Source: Thiocapsa sp.
GTDB taxonomy: Bacteria; Pseudomonadota; Gammaproteobacteria; Chromatiales; Chromatiaceae
NCBI RefSeq assembly: GCF_018399035.1
Contig: NZ_CP073760.1
Coordinates: forward strand, 1,364,001 to 1,428,000
Reading direction: 5' to 3'
DNA length: 64,000 bases
In this document: one piece after another, positions 1 to 9,202 of the stretch
Numbering within the stretch: the stretch's first letter is position 1
How the letters are laid out: every line of letters starts with the position of its first letter
Position numbers and translations under genes: made by a program
The notes under the pieces: model-generated
The model's database searches: none
What the model saw: only the letters and a program-made list of their open reading frames with translations
What the model was told of the DNA's origin: nothing

Positions 1-1110
1 GCGACTGAAGTCGCCGCTACCCATGGGCGACTGAAGTCGCCGCTACCCCTGGGCGACTGAAGTCGCCGCTACCCATGGGCGACTGAAGTCGCCGCTACCC
101 ATGGGCGACTGAAGTCGCCGCTACCCATGGGCGACTGAAGTCGCCGCTACACCTACCCGGGCATGCGGGAAACCGGGGACGTACCACGGTCATCGCGATC
201 GGCGACGAATCGGCCTCGCCTGCTTCCGAGCGATCTGCTTGGGGCCGGCGCATCCCTGATTCGATGTCGGCGCCGACGCCCCGCCGTGCCGGGCGCGCCA
301 ACGGGGCGCGGTTGCGGGACAAGTGTAGCGGCGACTTTAGTCGCCCTCTCGCTCCTGCGGTTTGGTTTCCGGGCGACTGAAGTCGCCCCTACCCATAGGC
401 GACTGAAGTCGCCGCTACCCATGGGCGACTGAAGTCGCCGCTACCCATAGGCGACTGAAGTCGCCCCTACCCCTGGGCGACTGAAGTCGCCGCTACCCCT
501 GGGCGACTGAAGTCGCCGCTACCCATGGGCGACTGAAGTCGCCGCTACCCATGGGCGACTGAAGTCGCCGCTACCCCTGGGCGACTGAAGTCGCCGCTAC
601 CCATGGGCGACTGAAGTCGCCGCTACACCTACCCGGGCATGCGGGAAACCGGGGACGTACCACGGTCATCGCGATCGGCGACGAATCGGCCTCGCCTGCT
701 TCCGAGCGATCTGCTTGGGGCCGGCGCATCCCTGATTCGATGTCGGCGCCGACGCCCCGCCGTGCCGGGCGCGCCAACGGGGCGCGGTTGCGGGACAAGT
801 GTAGCGGCGACTTTAGTCGCCCCCTCGCTCCTGCGGTTTGGTTTCCGGGCGACTGAAGTCGCCCCTACCCATAGGCGACTGAAGTCGCCGCTACCCATGG
901 GCGACTGAAGTCGCCCCTACCCATGGGCGACTGAAGTCGCCGCTACCCCTGGGCGACTGAAGTCGCCGCTACCCCTGGGCGACTGAAGTCGCCGCTACCC
1001 ATGGGCGACTGAAGTCGCCGCTACACCTACCCGGGCATGCGGGAAACCGGGGACGTACCACGGTCATCGCGATCGGCGACGAATCGGCCTCGCTTGCTTC
1101 CGAGCCCGCG
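1..1110. repeat. Tandem 26-bp palindromic repeats nested in a 476-bp duplication
   Basis: The unit is about 26 bp with the palindromic core GCGACTGAAGTCGC followed by CGCTACCCATGG or a close variant. Tandem tracts run roughly 1-152, 366-627 and 847-1025. A non-tandem block starting CACCTACCCGGGCATGCGG (about 150) recurs at about 626, exactly 476 bp later, and partly at about 1024 before the sequence diverges near 1110. The six-frame ORFs here are repeat translations without gene character. I see no spacers, so this is not a CRISPR array. Confidence 0.9.
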
Positions 1111-1139
1111 AGTACGGGTCCGCATCGACCTCGACCACA

Positions 1140-1490
1140 TCGCCCGACCCCTCCCACCCAGATCACCGCCCCACCAATGCCCCAAATATCCTTCCACGCC
1201 ATGGACGTCAGCCCCAACGCATCGAAGCTCGGCAGCCAACAGGCCGGTCCGCTGCAGGTGCCGAGCGCGCGATAATCGGCCCCGACCGGAATCACCTCGA
1301 AACCGACGCGCTCGAACAAGGGGACGGCCCGCCGCAGATGCCAGGCGGAGGTCACCAGCAGCACCCGGTCGATACCCAACGGCTCCACAAGCGCCCGACT
1401 CGCTTCGGCGTTGCCGCGCGTGTTCCGACTCTGCGATTCGGAGAGGATCGCCGACCGCGGCACGCCCAAATCGACCAGAAAGCTTGCATT
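1140..1490 (-). pseudogene. Relic of a DUF218 (YdcF/SanA/ElyC-like) protein
   Basis: The minus-strand translation contains a block typical of the C-terminal half of DUF218 proteins: LGVPRSAILSESQSRNT, then VLLVTSAWHLRRAVPLFERVG, then GADYRA and a C-terminal W-rich stretch. DUF218 proteins act in the envelope or as membrane-anchored proteins of largely unknown function. The N-terminal membrane segments and nucleotide-binding start are absent, and the reading frame runs into the 26-bp repeat array at the 3' end. Both gene ends are therefore lost, apparently at the repeat border. This is a fragment, not a functional gene. Confidence 0.75.
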
Positions 1491-1509
1491 ACAGCGTCGA
1501 AAGGAGCGC

Positions 1510-1782
1510 CTACAACGATCCTCTGGATCGATTTTGGATCTCCCAGATCGAGCTTCTGAAAATCCTGGCAAGCGAAGGATGAAGGGGGTCGTCTTCTCGA
1601 ACCTCGGATTTTGCCTTCTCCGACAGCTCCATCGTTTCCCAAAGCACTCCCCAAGGCAGCTCCTTGTGCTGCATGTCGATCACCGTCTCCAGCTCCTCGA
1701 CAGTCGCCCGATCCAGCGGGCGCTTGCGCAGCCCCTTGGCGAGTCGCCGCTGATGAGCAAACTTACCGAAACCCAAGAACAT
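1510..1782 (-). CDS. Small hypothetical protein (90 aa)
   Basis: The start at 1782 is chosen because a strong ribosome binding site (GGAGGG) lies 4-5 bases upstream. The product begins MFLGFGKFAHQRR and is basic and helical, with no transmembrane segment or motif I can name. Its C-terminus (RSSIWEIQNRSRGSL) lies next to the DUF218 relic and may itself be altered by the rearrangement there. Function unknown; the evidence for a real gene is the ribosome binding site and coding-like composition. Confidence 0.5.
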   Translation of the reverse strand: MFLGFGKFAHQRRLAKGLRKRPLDRATVEELETVIDMQHKELPWGVLWETMELSEKAKSEVREDDPLHPSLARIFRSSIWEIQNRSRGSL

Positions 1783-1868
1783 AAAACCCTCCTTCCGCTC
1801 TCGAAATGGCGAGGACTTCAAGCACCCGAACCACTGTTGCACAAGGCTCCTCGAAACCCGACAAATCC

Positions 1869-3689
1869 TCACCCCCAATCGAGGACCATTGTGCACTCGC
1901 CGTCAGAGATCTCGACCTCCAGACACTGCGCCGGCAAAGAGCGGCCAAACTCAGGATGCCACACATCGGTCACGAGCCGGGCCTGTCCCTTGGCGATGGA
2001 CCAGCGAACGCTCTGCCCGGCGGGCGGGACGAGGTGGCCCTGCAGCCCTTCCCCGTCGGCCTGGATCTGCGGATGCAGATGGAAGCGAGCGATCGCCTTG
2101 CCGTATTCGCCCTCCAGACGGTCGGTCACCGTCAGCCGACCCGGTGTCATCTCCCAGGTGCGACGATGCAACGGGCGTCCGCGCAGGCGCCGATAGCCAT
2201 CGTGGGCGGCCGAGACGCGCAGCAGAGCCACTGCCGCGTTGCCGGGCTCGGATGACGCGCCGCCGCGCGTGTCCCGGTCCAGCAACGGATCGTAGCCGAG
2301 GTCGGACACCGTCTCCACCCGCACATCCAACGGTCGCGCCCGCCTCGCGACGCGAAAACCGCCCCAGACCTCGCTTGAATCGGCGCCGTCGATCTGGACC
2401 GTGCTGTGCGCGGCGCTCCCCCGCTCGGCGAGCCGCTCCGGTCCGCTGCCGTATCGAGAGGTGCCCCCGTTGACGATGACCCGCTGGCCGAACAGGGACA
2501 ATTCGAACGACAAGGTATCGGCGTGTGCGTGGCCGGGAAGATAGTCCGGACCGATCGGCGCGACGTCCAGGAGCGCCACGGCAGAACCGGCTTCCAGACG
2601 CACATAGCCGGACTCGCGCAGCCAGAACGCGCGGGGGACGTCGGGGTCTGGTGTGGGGTTGGGACCCGGGGCTTCCGTCAGACGCTCGCACGCAGCAGAG
2701 ACTGTGCAGGTATTCACCGCAGGTCGGGGTAGCGCAGCGTGACCCGACATCCCGGCTGGAGCTCGGCAGGAATCACAAAAGCCGAGTCGCCGGCGGTAAT
2801 CGTTCAACTGCGCCAGTGTCGGCGCAATCCCGAAGGCGGCGTCGTTGAAGAAGCCGATCTCGCCATCGGGGTGACACATGGCCTGCAGCCAGGACGTCAT
2901 CACATCGGCCCGATCCCTGTAAAAGGCGACGGCCGCGGGCTCCGTCGTTTCCGGATAGGCTCCGGCCAGGTTGAGCAGATCCAGCCCGTCATCGAGCAGG
3001 ATGGCGTGATACATCGGGCTGCGCTCGAAATGCCCGCCGTCGGGCAGGATCTGCTCGGGCAGCTCGCGCCCCAACAGCCGCAGCCCAAGCGCACGCCATT
3101 GATCCGCCTCCGGCCCGACGAAAAAGGCCCCGGCATAGACCAGGGCCTTGGCATTGGCGACCAGATGATTGCCGAGCAGATGGTGCTCGAGACGTCGTCG
3201 CAGCCAACGCGTCTGCACCGCCAGGCTCTGCACGCACTCGGGCGGCAGCTCATTGCCCGCCAGCGACCACTGGATCCAGTTCACGATGCGCAGCGAGGTC
3301 GGATAGGGCTCCCAGCCGTTGCCCGCAACAGGCGGGTTCTCCGCGACCCAGCGCAGCAGCAGCGCGCGATGCCAATCGGCACGCGCCGCTGCGGCCACCG
3401 CGTTCAGATCGTCGAAATAGTGCAGGTTGTAGAGCCAGAGCTTATCGCGTGCCGGATCGTTCCAAGCGCTCGGCCCCAGAACCCGGTGCTCGGCGTTCAG
3501 AAACCGAAAGGTCTCCGGCCCCTGCATCGACACCGCAGGCTCCGTCGGCGCCACCCAGGCACCCGTGGCCGCGCGCAAGCCCGGCGCCGGGCGCAGATCC
3601 GGCCGGGGTCGATACAACCGAAACCAGAGTCGACCGTAGAACTGCACCGGACGCAGATGGCGCAGCGTATGCCAGTAACGCAACAGCAT
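1869..3689 (-). CDS. Heparinase II/III family protein
   Basis: This 606-aa protein has the two-part layout of heparinase II/III-like polysaccharide lyases found in exopolysaccharide clusters: an N-terminal alpha-helical toroid (about residues 30-330, with LWLYNLHYFDDLNA and WEPYPTSLRIVNW) and a C-terminal beta-rich domain starting near residue 380 (PGHAHADTLSFEL, then NGGTSRYG). In polymer-export clusters such proteins are thought to trim or edit the polysaccharide by beta-elimination. No clear signal peptide is visible. Its ATG overlaps the stop of the upstream glycosyltransferase by one base (TGATG), so the two are probably co-translated. Confidence 0.88.
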   Translation of the reverse strand: MLLRYWHTLRHLRPVQFYGRLWFRLYRPRPDLRPAPGLRAATGAWVAPTEPAVSMQGPETFRFLNAEHRVLGPSAWNDPARDKLWLYNLHYFDDLNAVAAAARADWHRALLLRWVAENPPVAGNGWEPYPTSLRIVNWIQWSLAGNELPPECVQSLAVQTRWLRRRLEHHLLGNHLVANAKALVYAGAFFVGPEADQWRALGLRLLGRELPEQILPDGGHFERSPMYHAILLDDGLDLLNLAGAYPETTEPAAVAFYRDRADVMTSWLQAMCHPDGEIGFFNDAAFGIAPTLAQLNDYRRRLGFCDSCRAPAGMSGHAALPRPAVNTCTVSAACERLTEAPGPNPTPDPDVPRAFWLRESGYVRLEAGSAVALLDVAPIGPDYLPGHAHADTLSFELSLFGQRVIVNGGTSRYGSGPERLAERGSAAHSTVQIDGADSSEVWGGFRVARRARPLDVRVETVSDLGYDPLLDRDTRGGASSEPGNAAVALLRVSAAHDGYRRLRGRPLHRRTWEMTPGRLTVTDRLEGEYGKAIARFHLHPQIQADGEGLQGHLVPPAGQSVRWSIAKGQARLVTDVWHPEFGRSLPAQCLEVEISDGECTMVLDWG

Positions 3690-4939
3690 CAGCGCCCCCT
3701 CCCGCCGACGTCTTCGAGCACATGCAACATGCGTCGGGCCAATTCCGAGCGGTTATAACGCGGTGCGGCCTCCAGGCAATGCCTGCGTAGATCTTGGTAA
3801 AGCGCCGGATCCCGCGTCAGCCGCAGCAGGCCGTCGCACAATGCCTCGGCGCTCTCCGGCTCGAACACCAGCCCGACGCGTTCGCGCTCGACGATCTCGG
3901 CGGATTCGCCCGCCACACCATGCAACACCGGGATCCCCATGCCCATGCACTCAAAGAGCTTCGAGGGGATGACTTGCGTGAAGTTGTCGGCCTTGCGCAG
4001 ATGAATGATGGAGATGTCCAGCAGCGACCAGTAGAGCGGCACCTCGGCCTTCGACACCGAGTCAAGGAAGACGACGTTGGTCAGCCCCATCTGCTCTGCG
4101 GTCGCCTTCAGCGCCTGCTTCTGCGCCCCGTCACCCAAGAGCACGAAGCGCACATCCCGGCCCTCGGGCAGTGCCGCCATCCGGCGTGCCGCCATCCGGC
4201 GTGCCGCCTCCAGGACCGTCTCCAATGCATGCGCCATCCCGTGGGTGCCGATATAGCCGGCGACCAGCTTGCCGGTCAGCCCGAGCCGATCGGCCAGCTC
4301 CGGATCACGCTCCATCGGCCGGAAACGGGTCAGGTCGACCCCGTTGGTGACCACCTGGATTTTGGCGCCGTCGATACCGCGCGCAATCAGATTGCGGCGG
4401 AAGGACTCGGTCACCGCGACCACCCCGGCGGCTCGGCGATAGAGAAACAGCTCCAGACGCTCCATCAGTCGAAGCGCGGCTGAATCCTCCATCGCGCCGA
4501 CGGTCTTGATCGACTCCGGCCAGAGATCGCGCAGCTCGAACACGAACGGCCGCCAGCGAAAGACCGACAGCATCCAGGCCGCACAGTTGGTAAAGAACTG
4601 CGGCGAGGTCCCGACGATCACGTCCGGTCGGCGGTGCACCAGGCCGGCCAGGAAAGCCGTCACCATAAAGGACATATAATCGATCGTCCGCTTTGCGATG
4701 CCCTCGTTGGCCGTGATGTAGGTCCAGACCCGCACCACCTCGATGCCGTCCATGCGCTCGCGCTGCCAAAGCCGATTGCGGTAACCGTCGAAGACCTTGC
4801 CGGTCGGGAAATTCGGTGCCCCCGTAATCACCGTCACCCGATGACCCGCCCGCACCCACTCGCGACAGTGCTCGAAGGTGCGCGAAGCCGGGGCGTTGAC
4901 TTCGGGTGGGAAGTTGTCGGCCAAGAAGAGAATGTGCAT
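3689..4939 (-). CDS. Glycosyltransferase family 4 (WbuB/WcaI-like)
   Basis: This 416-aa GT-B enzyme probably transfers a sugar from a nucleotide donor to the growing lipid-linked repeat unit in the cytoplasm. The start at 4939 gives the typical N-terminus MHILFLADNFPPEVNAPASR; the open frame upstream has no family similarity. The C-terminal donor-binding motif FECMGMGIPVLHGVAGESAE lies near residues 328-347 with the spaced glutamates of GT4. A perfect 15-bp tandem duplication at 4176-4205 encodes RMAARRMAA and adds five residues in frame. The gene precedes and is coupled to the heparinase-like gene. Confidence 0.87.
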   Translation of the reverse strand: MHILFLADNFPPEVNAPASRTFEHCREWVRAGHRVTVITGAPNFPTGKVFDGYRNRLWQRERMDGIEVVRVWTYITANEGIAKRTIDYMSFMVTAFLAGLVHRRPDVIVGTSPQFFTNCAAWMLSVFRWRPFVFELRDLWPESIKTVGAMEDSAALRLMERLELFLYRRAAGVVAVTESFRRNLIARGIDGAKIQVVTNGVDLTRFRPMERDPELADRLGLTGKLVAGYIGTHGMAHALETVLEAARRMAARRMAALPEGRDVRFVLLGDGAQKQALKATAEQMGLTNVVFLDSVSKAEVPLYWSLLDISIIHLRKADNFTQVIPSKLFECMGMGIPVLHGVAGESAEIVERERVGLVFEPESAEALCDGLLRLTRDPALYQDLRRHCLEAAPRYNRSELARRMLHVLEDVGGRGR

Positions 4940-5039
4940 CACAAATCCATGTTTAGTCCAACGATATTCAGAGACAGCCCCATCCGGAGCTAACTCGCTC
5001 ACACGCACCAGCGCCCAACCGGCGCTCACGCTTCACCCC

Positions 5040-6660
5040 CCGAATCTGGCCCCCACGCTCTGCGTGGGAGCGAGCTCCGGGTAGGGGTAGGGGCGACTTT
5101 AGTCGCCCGGAAACCAAGCCGCAGGAGCGAGGGGGCGACTAAAGTCGCCCCTACACGCCCCTACACGCCCCTACACGCCCAGACAAGCCCCTACCGCCCG
5201 GCAGCCGCTTGGATGAGCTCGGCTGATCCGCCATCTCGGATCTGGCCCCCACGCTCTGCGTGGGAGCGAGCTCCGGGTAGGGGTAGGGGCGACTTTAGTC
5301 GCCCGGAAACCAAGCCGCAGGAGCGAGGGGGCGACTAAAGTCGCCCCTACACGCCCCTACACGCCCCTACACGCCCCGACAAGCCCCTACCGCCCGGCAG
5401 CCGCTTGGATGAGCTCGGCTGATCCGCCATCTCGGATCTGGCTCCCACGCTCTGCGTGGGAGCCGCCTCGGGACGCTCCGCGTCCCTGCCGCCGAAACCG
5501 CGGAACCCACCAGACGAGGTGCCTGCTCCGACCACGCGGAGCGTGGGAGCGAGCTCCGGGTAGGGGTAGGGGCGACTTTAGTCGCCCGGAAACCAAGCCG
5601 CAGGAGCGAGGGGCGACTAAAGTCGCCCCCCTACACGCCCCTACACGCCCCGACAAGCCCCTACCGCCCGGCAGCCGCTTGGATGAGCTCGGCTGATCCG
5701 CCATCTCGGATCTGGCCCCCACGCTCTGCGTGGGAGCGAGCTCCGGGTAGGGGTAGGGGCGACTTTAGTCGCCCGGAAACCAAACCGCAGGAGCGAGGGG
5801 GCGACTAAAGTCGCCCCTACACGCCCCTACACGCCCCTACACGCCCCGACAAGCCCCTACCGCCCGGCAGCCGCTTGGATGAGCTCGGCTGATCCGCCAT
5901 CTCGGATCTGGCTCCCACGCTCTGCGTGGGAGCGAGCTCCGGGTAGGGGTAGGGGCGACTTTAGTCGCCCGGAAACCAAGCCGCAGGAGCGAGGGGGCGA
6001 CTAAAGTCGCCCCTACACGCCCCTACACGCCCCTACACGCCCCTACACGCCCCTACACGCCCCGACAAGCCCCGACAAGCCCCTACCGCCCGGCAGCCGC
6101 TTGGATGAGCTCGGCTGATCCGCCATCTCGGATCTGGCTCCCACGCTCTGCGTGGGAGCGAGCTCCGGGTAGGGGTAGGGGCGACTTTAGTCGCCCGGAA
6201 ACTAAGCCGCAGGAGCGAGGGGGCGACTAAAGTCGCCCCTACACGCCCCTACACGCCCCTACACGCCCCGACAAGCCCCTACCGCCCCGACAAGCCCCGA
6301 CAAGCCCCTACCGCCCGGCAGCCGCTTGGATGGGCGAGCCTGGGGCCTCTCAGCTGCTCCCGGCCGGGATTAGGATCTGGCTCCCACGCTCTGCGTGGGA
6401 GCCGCCTCGGACGCTCCGCGTCCCTGCCGCCGAAACCGCGGAACCCACCAGACGAGGTGCCTGCTCCGACCACGCGGAGCGTGGGAGCGAGCTCCGGGTA
6501 GGGGTAGGGGCGACTTTAGTCGCCCGGAAACTAAGCCGCAGGAGCGAGGGGGCGACTAAAGTCGCCCCTACACGCCCCGACACGCCCCGACACGCCCCGA
6601 CACGCCCCGACACGCCCCTACCGCCCGGCAGCCGCTTGGATGGGCGAGCGTGGGGCCTCT
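5040..6660. repeat. Array of about seven 190-bp composite repeats
   Basis: Each unit contains in order a hairpin CCCACGCTCTGCGTGGGAG, a GAGCTCCGGGTAGGGGTAG segment, a GCGACTTTAGTCGC palindrome, a CCGCAGGAGCGAG segment, the palindrome GCGACTAAAGTCGC, a variable run of CTACACGCCC or CGACAAGCCC units, and a CCGCCCGGCAGCCGCTTGG segment. Copies begin near 5050, 5243, 5440, 5713, 5910, 6134 and 6376. Two copies (about 5440 and 6376) carry an extra insert of roughly 85 bp. The array separates the glycosyltransferase gene from wecB. I see no credible coding sequence in it. Confidence 0.9.
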
Positions 6661-6679
6661 CAGCTGCTTCCGGCCGGGA

Positions 6680-7789
6680 TCATGGCGTAAGCAGCGTTTC
6701 AAGCGCCGAGACAATGCGCTCGCCGGTGTGGCCGTCCCACAGCTCGGGGATCTCGCCTCTCTGCCAATCACCTGCAAACAGCCGATCCAGTGCCGGACCG
6801 AGCTTGGCGGGGTCGGTGCCGATCAACGCATTGGTGCCGATGCTGACCGTCTCGGGTCGCTCGGTGGAATCGCGCAGCGTCATGCAAGGCACGCCCATGA
6901 CCGTGGTCTCTTCCGTGATTCCCCCGGAGTCCGTGATCACCGCCTTGGCGTGCTTCACCAAATAGTTGAACTCCAGATACGGCTGCGGCTCGACCAGATG
7001 CAGGCTCGCGGGCACGTCCCCCAGCTCCTTCAGGGTCTTGGCGGTGCGCGGATGCACCGGGAAGATGACCGGGAGACCGCGCGTCCCCTCGGCGATCGCC
7101 GCCAGCATCAGGGTCAGCGCATCGGCCGTATCCACGTTTGCAGGCCGATGCAGGGTCACCACGAAATACTCCCCCGCCTGCAACCCCAACCGACTCCAGA
7201 ACGCGGGCGGCTGCAACCGATCCAGGTTGGCTAGAAGGGTGTCGATCATCGTGTTGCCGACGAACAGGATCCGCTCCTCCCCGACCCCGGCCTTGCGCAG
7301 ATTCGCGTTCGCGAACTCGCTCGTGGTGAAGAACCAATTGGTGATGGCGTCCGTCACCATCCGGTTGATCTCCTCCGGCATGGTCCAATCGCCGGAGCGA
7401 ATGCCGCCCTCCACGTGCGCCACCGGCACACACAGCTTCTGCGCCGCGATCGCGCAGGCCATGGTCGAGGTCACGTCCCCCACCACCAGGCAGAGATCGG
7501 AGCGCGCATCGAGCAACAACCGCTCGTAACCGGTCATGATCGCCGCCGTCTGCTCGGCCTGTGTTCCGGACCCGACCTCCAGATTCACATCCGGCTGCGG
7601 AATGCCGAGCTGCTCAAAAAAAGCCCCCGACAGGCGGGGGTCGTAGTGTTGGCCGGTATGCACCAGACGGTATCGCAAGGCTCCGCCCGCTGCTTTCCTG
7701 GCCTCGAGCGCCCGGATAATGGGCGCGATCTTCATGAAATTCGGGCGTGCGCCCGCGATGATGTCGATCAGCATAGGGAATGACTTCAT
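6680..7789 (-). CDS. wecB: UDP-N-acetylglucosamine 2-epimerase (non-hydrolysing)
   Basis: This 369-aa enzyme interconverts UDP-GlcNAc and UDP-ManNAc in the cytoplasm and supplies ManNAc-type precursors for surface polysaccharide. Family motifs are present: GARPNFMKIAP near the start, HTGQHYD, EGGIRSGDWTMPEEINR (the two glutamates of the active site), LHRPANVD with the catalytic histidine, and DSGGITEE near the C-terminus. An internal start at 7774 (MLIDIIAGARPN) is equally plausible. It stands alone between the repeat array and a toxin-antitoxin operon. A terminator-like hairpin lies inside its 5' coding region at 7616-7643. Confidence 0.93.
   Translation of the reverse strand: MKSFPMLIDIIAGARPNFMKIAPIIRALEARKAAGGALRYRLVHTGQHYDPRLSGAFFEQLGIPQPDVNLEVGSGTQAEQTAAIMTGYERLLLDARSDLCLVVGDVTSTMACAIAAQKLCVPVAHVEGGIRSGDWTMPEEINRMVTDAITNWFFTTSEFANANLRKAGVGEERILFVGNTMIDTLLANLDRLQPPAFWSRLGLQAGEYFVVTLHRPANVDTADALTLMLAAIAEGTRGLPVIFPVHPRTAKTLKELGDVPASLHLVEPQPYLEFNYLVKHAKAVITDSGGITEETTVMGVPCMTLRDSTERPETVSIGTNALIGTDPAKLGPALDRLFAGDWQRGEIPELWDGHTGERIVSALETLLTP
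7616..7643 (-). terminator. Terminator-like hairpin inside wecB
   Basis: On the minus strand the sequence reads CCCCCG, a five-base loop CCTGT, CGGGGG, then C and seven T residues. This is a 6-bp all-GC stem with a U-tract, the form of a Rho-independent terminator in the direction of wecB transcription. It encodes the conserved WecB stretch DPRLSGAFFEQ, so it could be coincidental. Confidence 0.4.
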
Positions 7790-7880
7790 GGTCTGAGTGG
7801 GAAGACGGGCGTCGCGGACGCTTTTGCAGTCAGAGGTTCATCGACTCGCTTCGTACGCGGATGGTCCTTCAGCGTCTCGA

Positions 7881-8312
7881 TCAATCGCTTCTCGCCCGTC
7901 TGATGCGCAAGGGACGACTAACCAACTCAGCGCCGTCCACCTCGGCAACCACGCGCAAAACCGTTTCCTCATCCACCTGAAATGGAGACAGGACCACTAC
8001 CAACGCGATCCGAAGCAGTTGTTCTTCGAGTACCTCTTCAGGGTTGGTGCTCTTGACTTCTTCAGACGGCGGCAGTAATCCATCCGACTCGAGCAGACAT
8101 TGGTCACCCTGCATGATCCGGATTCGCGCCGACGCAACCTCATCGCTCCTCGGCAGGATCAGCGTTGAAACCAAGCAGAGCTTGGGGAGTACCACCGGTA
8201 GCGATCCGGAAATAATAAGATCGCCGGGATAAACGCCGATGAAGCTCTGCTTGTTGCCGATTTCCTGGCGAACGTCATCGCAGTAAATCACCTCAAGCTG
8301 ACGTCCGATCAT
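7881..8312 (-). CDS. Hypothetical protein, third gene of a toxin-antitoxin operon
   Basis: This 143-aa protein begins MIGRQLEVIYCDDVRQEIGN and has an alternating beta-strand pattern without transmembrane segments. It resembles small proteins that I recall as the DUF6941 type (CDDVR near the start, then LPKLCLV), but I cannot verify that family name. Its ATG overlaps the stop of the upstream helix-turn-helix gene (ATGA), so it is translated with the toxin-antitoxin pair. Function unknown; a role linked to the toxin or to the adjacent oxidoreductase is only inferred from position. Confidence 0.7.
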   Translation of the reverse strand: MIGRQLEVIYCDDVRQEIGNKQSFIGVYPGDLIISGSLPVVLPKLCLVSTLILPRSDEVASARIRIMQGDQCLLESDGLLPPSEEVKSTNPEEVLEEQLLRIALVVVLSPFQVDEETVLRVVAEVDGAELVSRPLRIRRARSD

Positions 8313-8737
8313 GACTGCGTCTCGCGCTTGGCGGCAACAGCATCGGAAATGGTATTAACATCCACGGAGAGCACCACCGCAAGCTTTCGTACAGTCGAGA
8401 GCAGCGGATCGTCCAACCCGGCTTCTATGCGCGACAATCGCGACTGCGACGTCCCGATCCGTTGTGCCAACTCTTTCTGAGAGAGCCCTTCACGCATCCG
8501 CAGTGCCGCCAATGACCCATCGGGATATAACGTTTTTGCCAAGCGCCCGCGTGCGTTAGCCAGCGCCCTAGAACGCTTCGGATTCGTTTCAGCCTCGGCC
8601 AACCGCTCCTCGATCGATCGATAACCTGAAGGCTGAGGCGGATGAACGAACGATGCTTCCAAACGCATGAAGCTTTTGTCCGATGCTGTCGTTGGATCAC
8701 CGCTTATGATTCGACGGACAAACTCAGGGGATTCCAA
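8309..8737 (-). CDS. XRE-family helix-turn-helix antitoxin
   Basis: The C-terminal half contains a classic HTH_3/XRE domain (LSQKELAQRIGTSQSRLSRIEAG), as in HigA-type antitoxins that bind the toxin and repress the operon. It follows the RelE/ParE-like gene, the toxin-first order seen in higBA. The start is uncertain: a TTG at 8737 overlaps the toxin stop and gives a 142-aa protein with a coding-like N-terminus, while the first ATG (8668) gives 119 aa. Neither has a strong ribosome binding site. The stop overlaps the start of the third gene. Confidence 0.8.
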   Translation of the reverse strand: MESPEFVRRIISGDPTTASDKSFMRLEASFVHPPQPSGYRSIEERLAEAETNPKRSRALANARGRLAKTLYPDGSLAALRMREGLSQKELAQRIGTSQSRLSRIEAGLDDPLLSTVRKLAVVLSVDVNTISDAVAAKRETQS

Positions 8738-9146
8738 GCGCTTGGTAGGCGTTGATGATTCGCTGAGTGAATGGGTGTTTGGGGTCATAGTCAAAATCCC
8801 TCGGCACGATGCCCAGGATGTAGTAGCGCCGTTGTTTGCCATGAAAAGCGTAGATGACACGATAAGACGCCGCGTCACCCGGAAAGCCGAACAGCCGAAG
8901 CCGCCAAAGACCATAGTGTTTCCACAGGCTCTCCCAGCGACGCACCTCGAAGTCGAACCCCGCATCGTAGCTGCGGTATCGATTTTCCAAGAGGTGATCA
9001 AGCACCGTCTGAGATGACGCCGCTTCCTCCAGAAAGACGTCGATACCGGCGGCCCCTTCCTCGTCGACCTGATACAGCGCCTCGAGATCTTTTTCAGCAT
9101 CCTCATGGATGCTCATGCTGTAGGCGCTGACGCGAGAGTATTTCAT
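8724..9146 (-). CDS. RelE/ParE (HigB-like) toxin
   Basis: This 140-aa protein starts at 9146 (MKYSRVSAYSMS) behind a GAGGACGG ribosome binding site. An alpha-helical N-terminus is followed by the RelE-fold signature WRLRLFGFPGDAASYRVIYAF and a YYILGIVPRDFDYD strand. Members of this fold are ribosome-dependent mRNA interferases or gyrase poisons; which activity applies here cannot be told from the sequence. The gene is first in an operon with the XRE antitoxin and a 143-aa protein. The longer open frame upstream of 9146 lies against the oxidoreductase gene and is not coding. Confidence 0.82.
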   Translation of the reverse strand: MKYSRVSAYSMSIHEDAEKDLEALYQVDEEGAAGIDVFLEEAASSQTVLDHLLENRYRSYDAGFDFEVRRWESLWKHYGLWRLRLFGFPGDAASYRVIYAFHGKQRRYYILGIVPRDFDYDPKHPFTQRIINAYQALGIP

Positions 9147-9202
9147 ACCGTCCTCGGTATGGCTATGTGGTTTTTCAAGTTCCTTCGCAAGCGTGCTGGC
9201 GC

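Noticed and set aside
1..1030. Possible CRISPR array
   Set aside because: The repeat units adjoin directly without unique spacers of constant length, and no cas gene is nearby.
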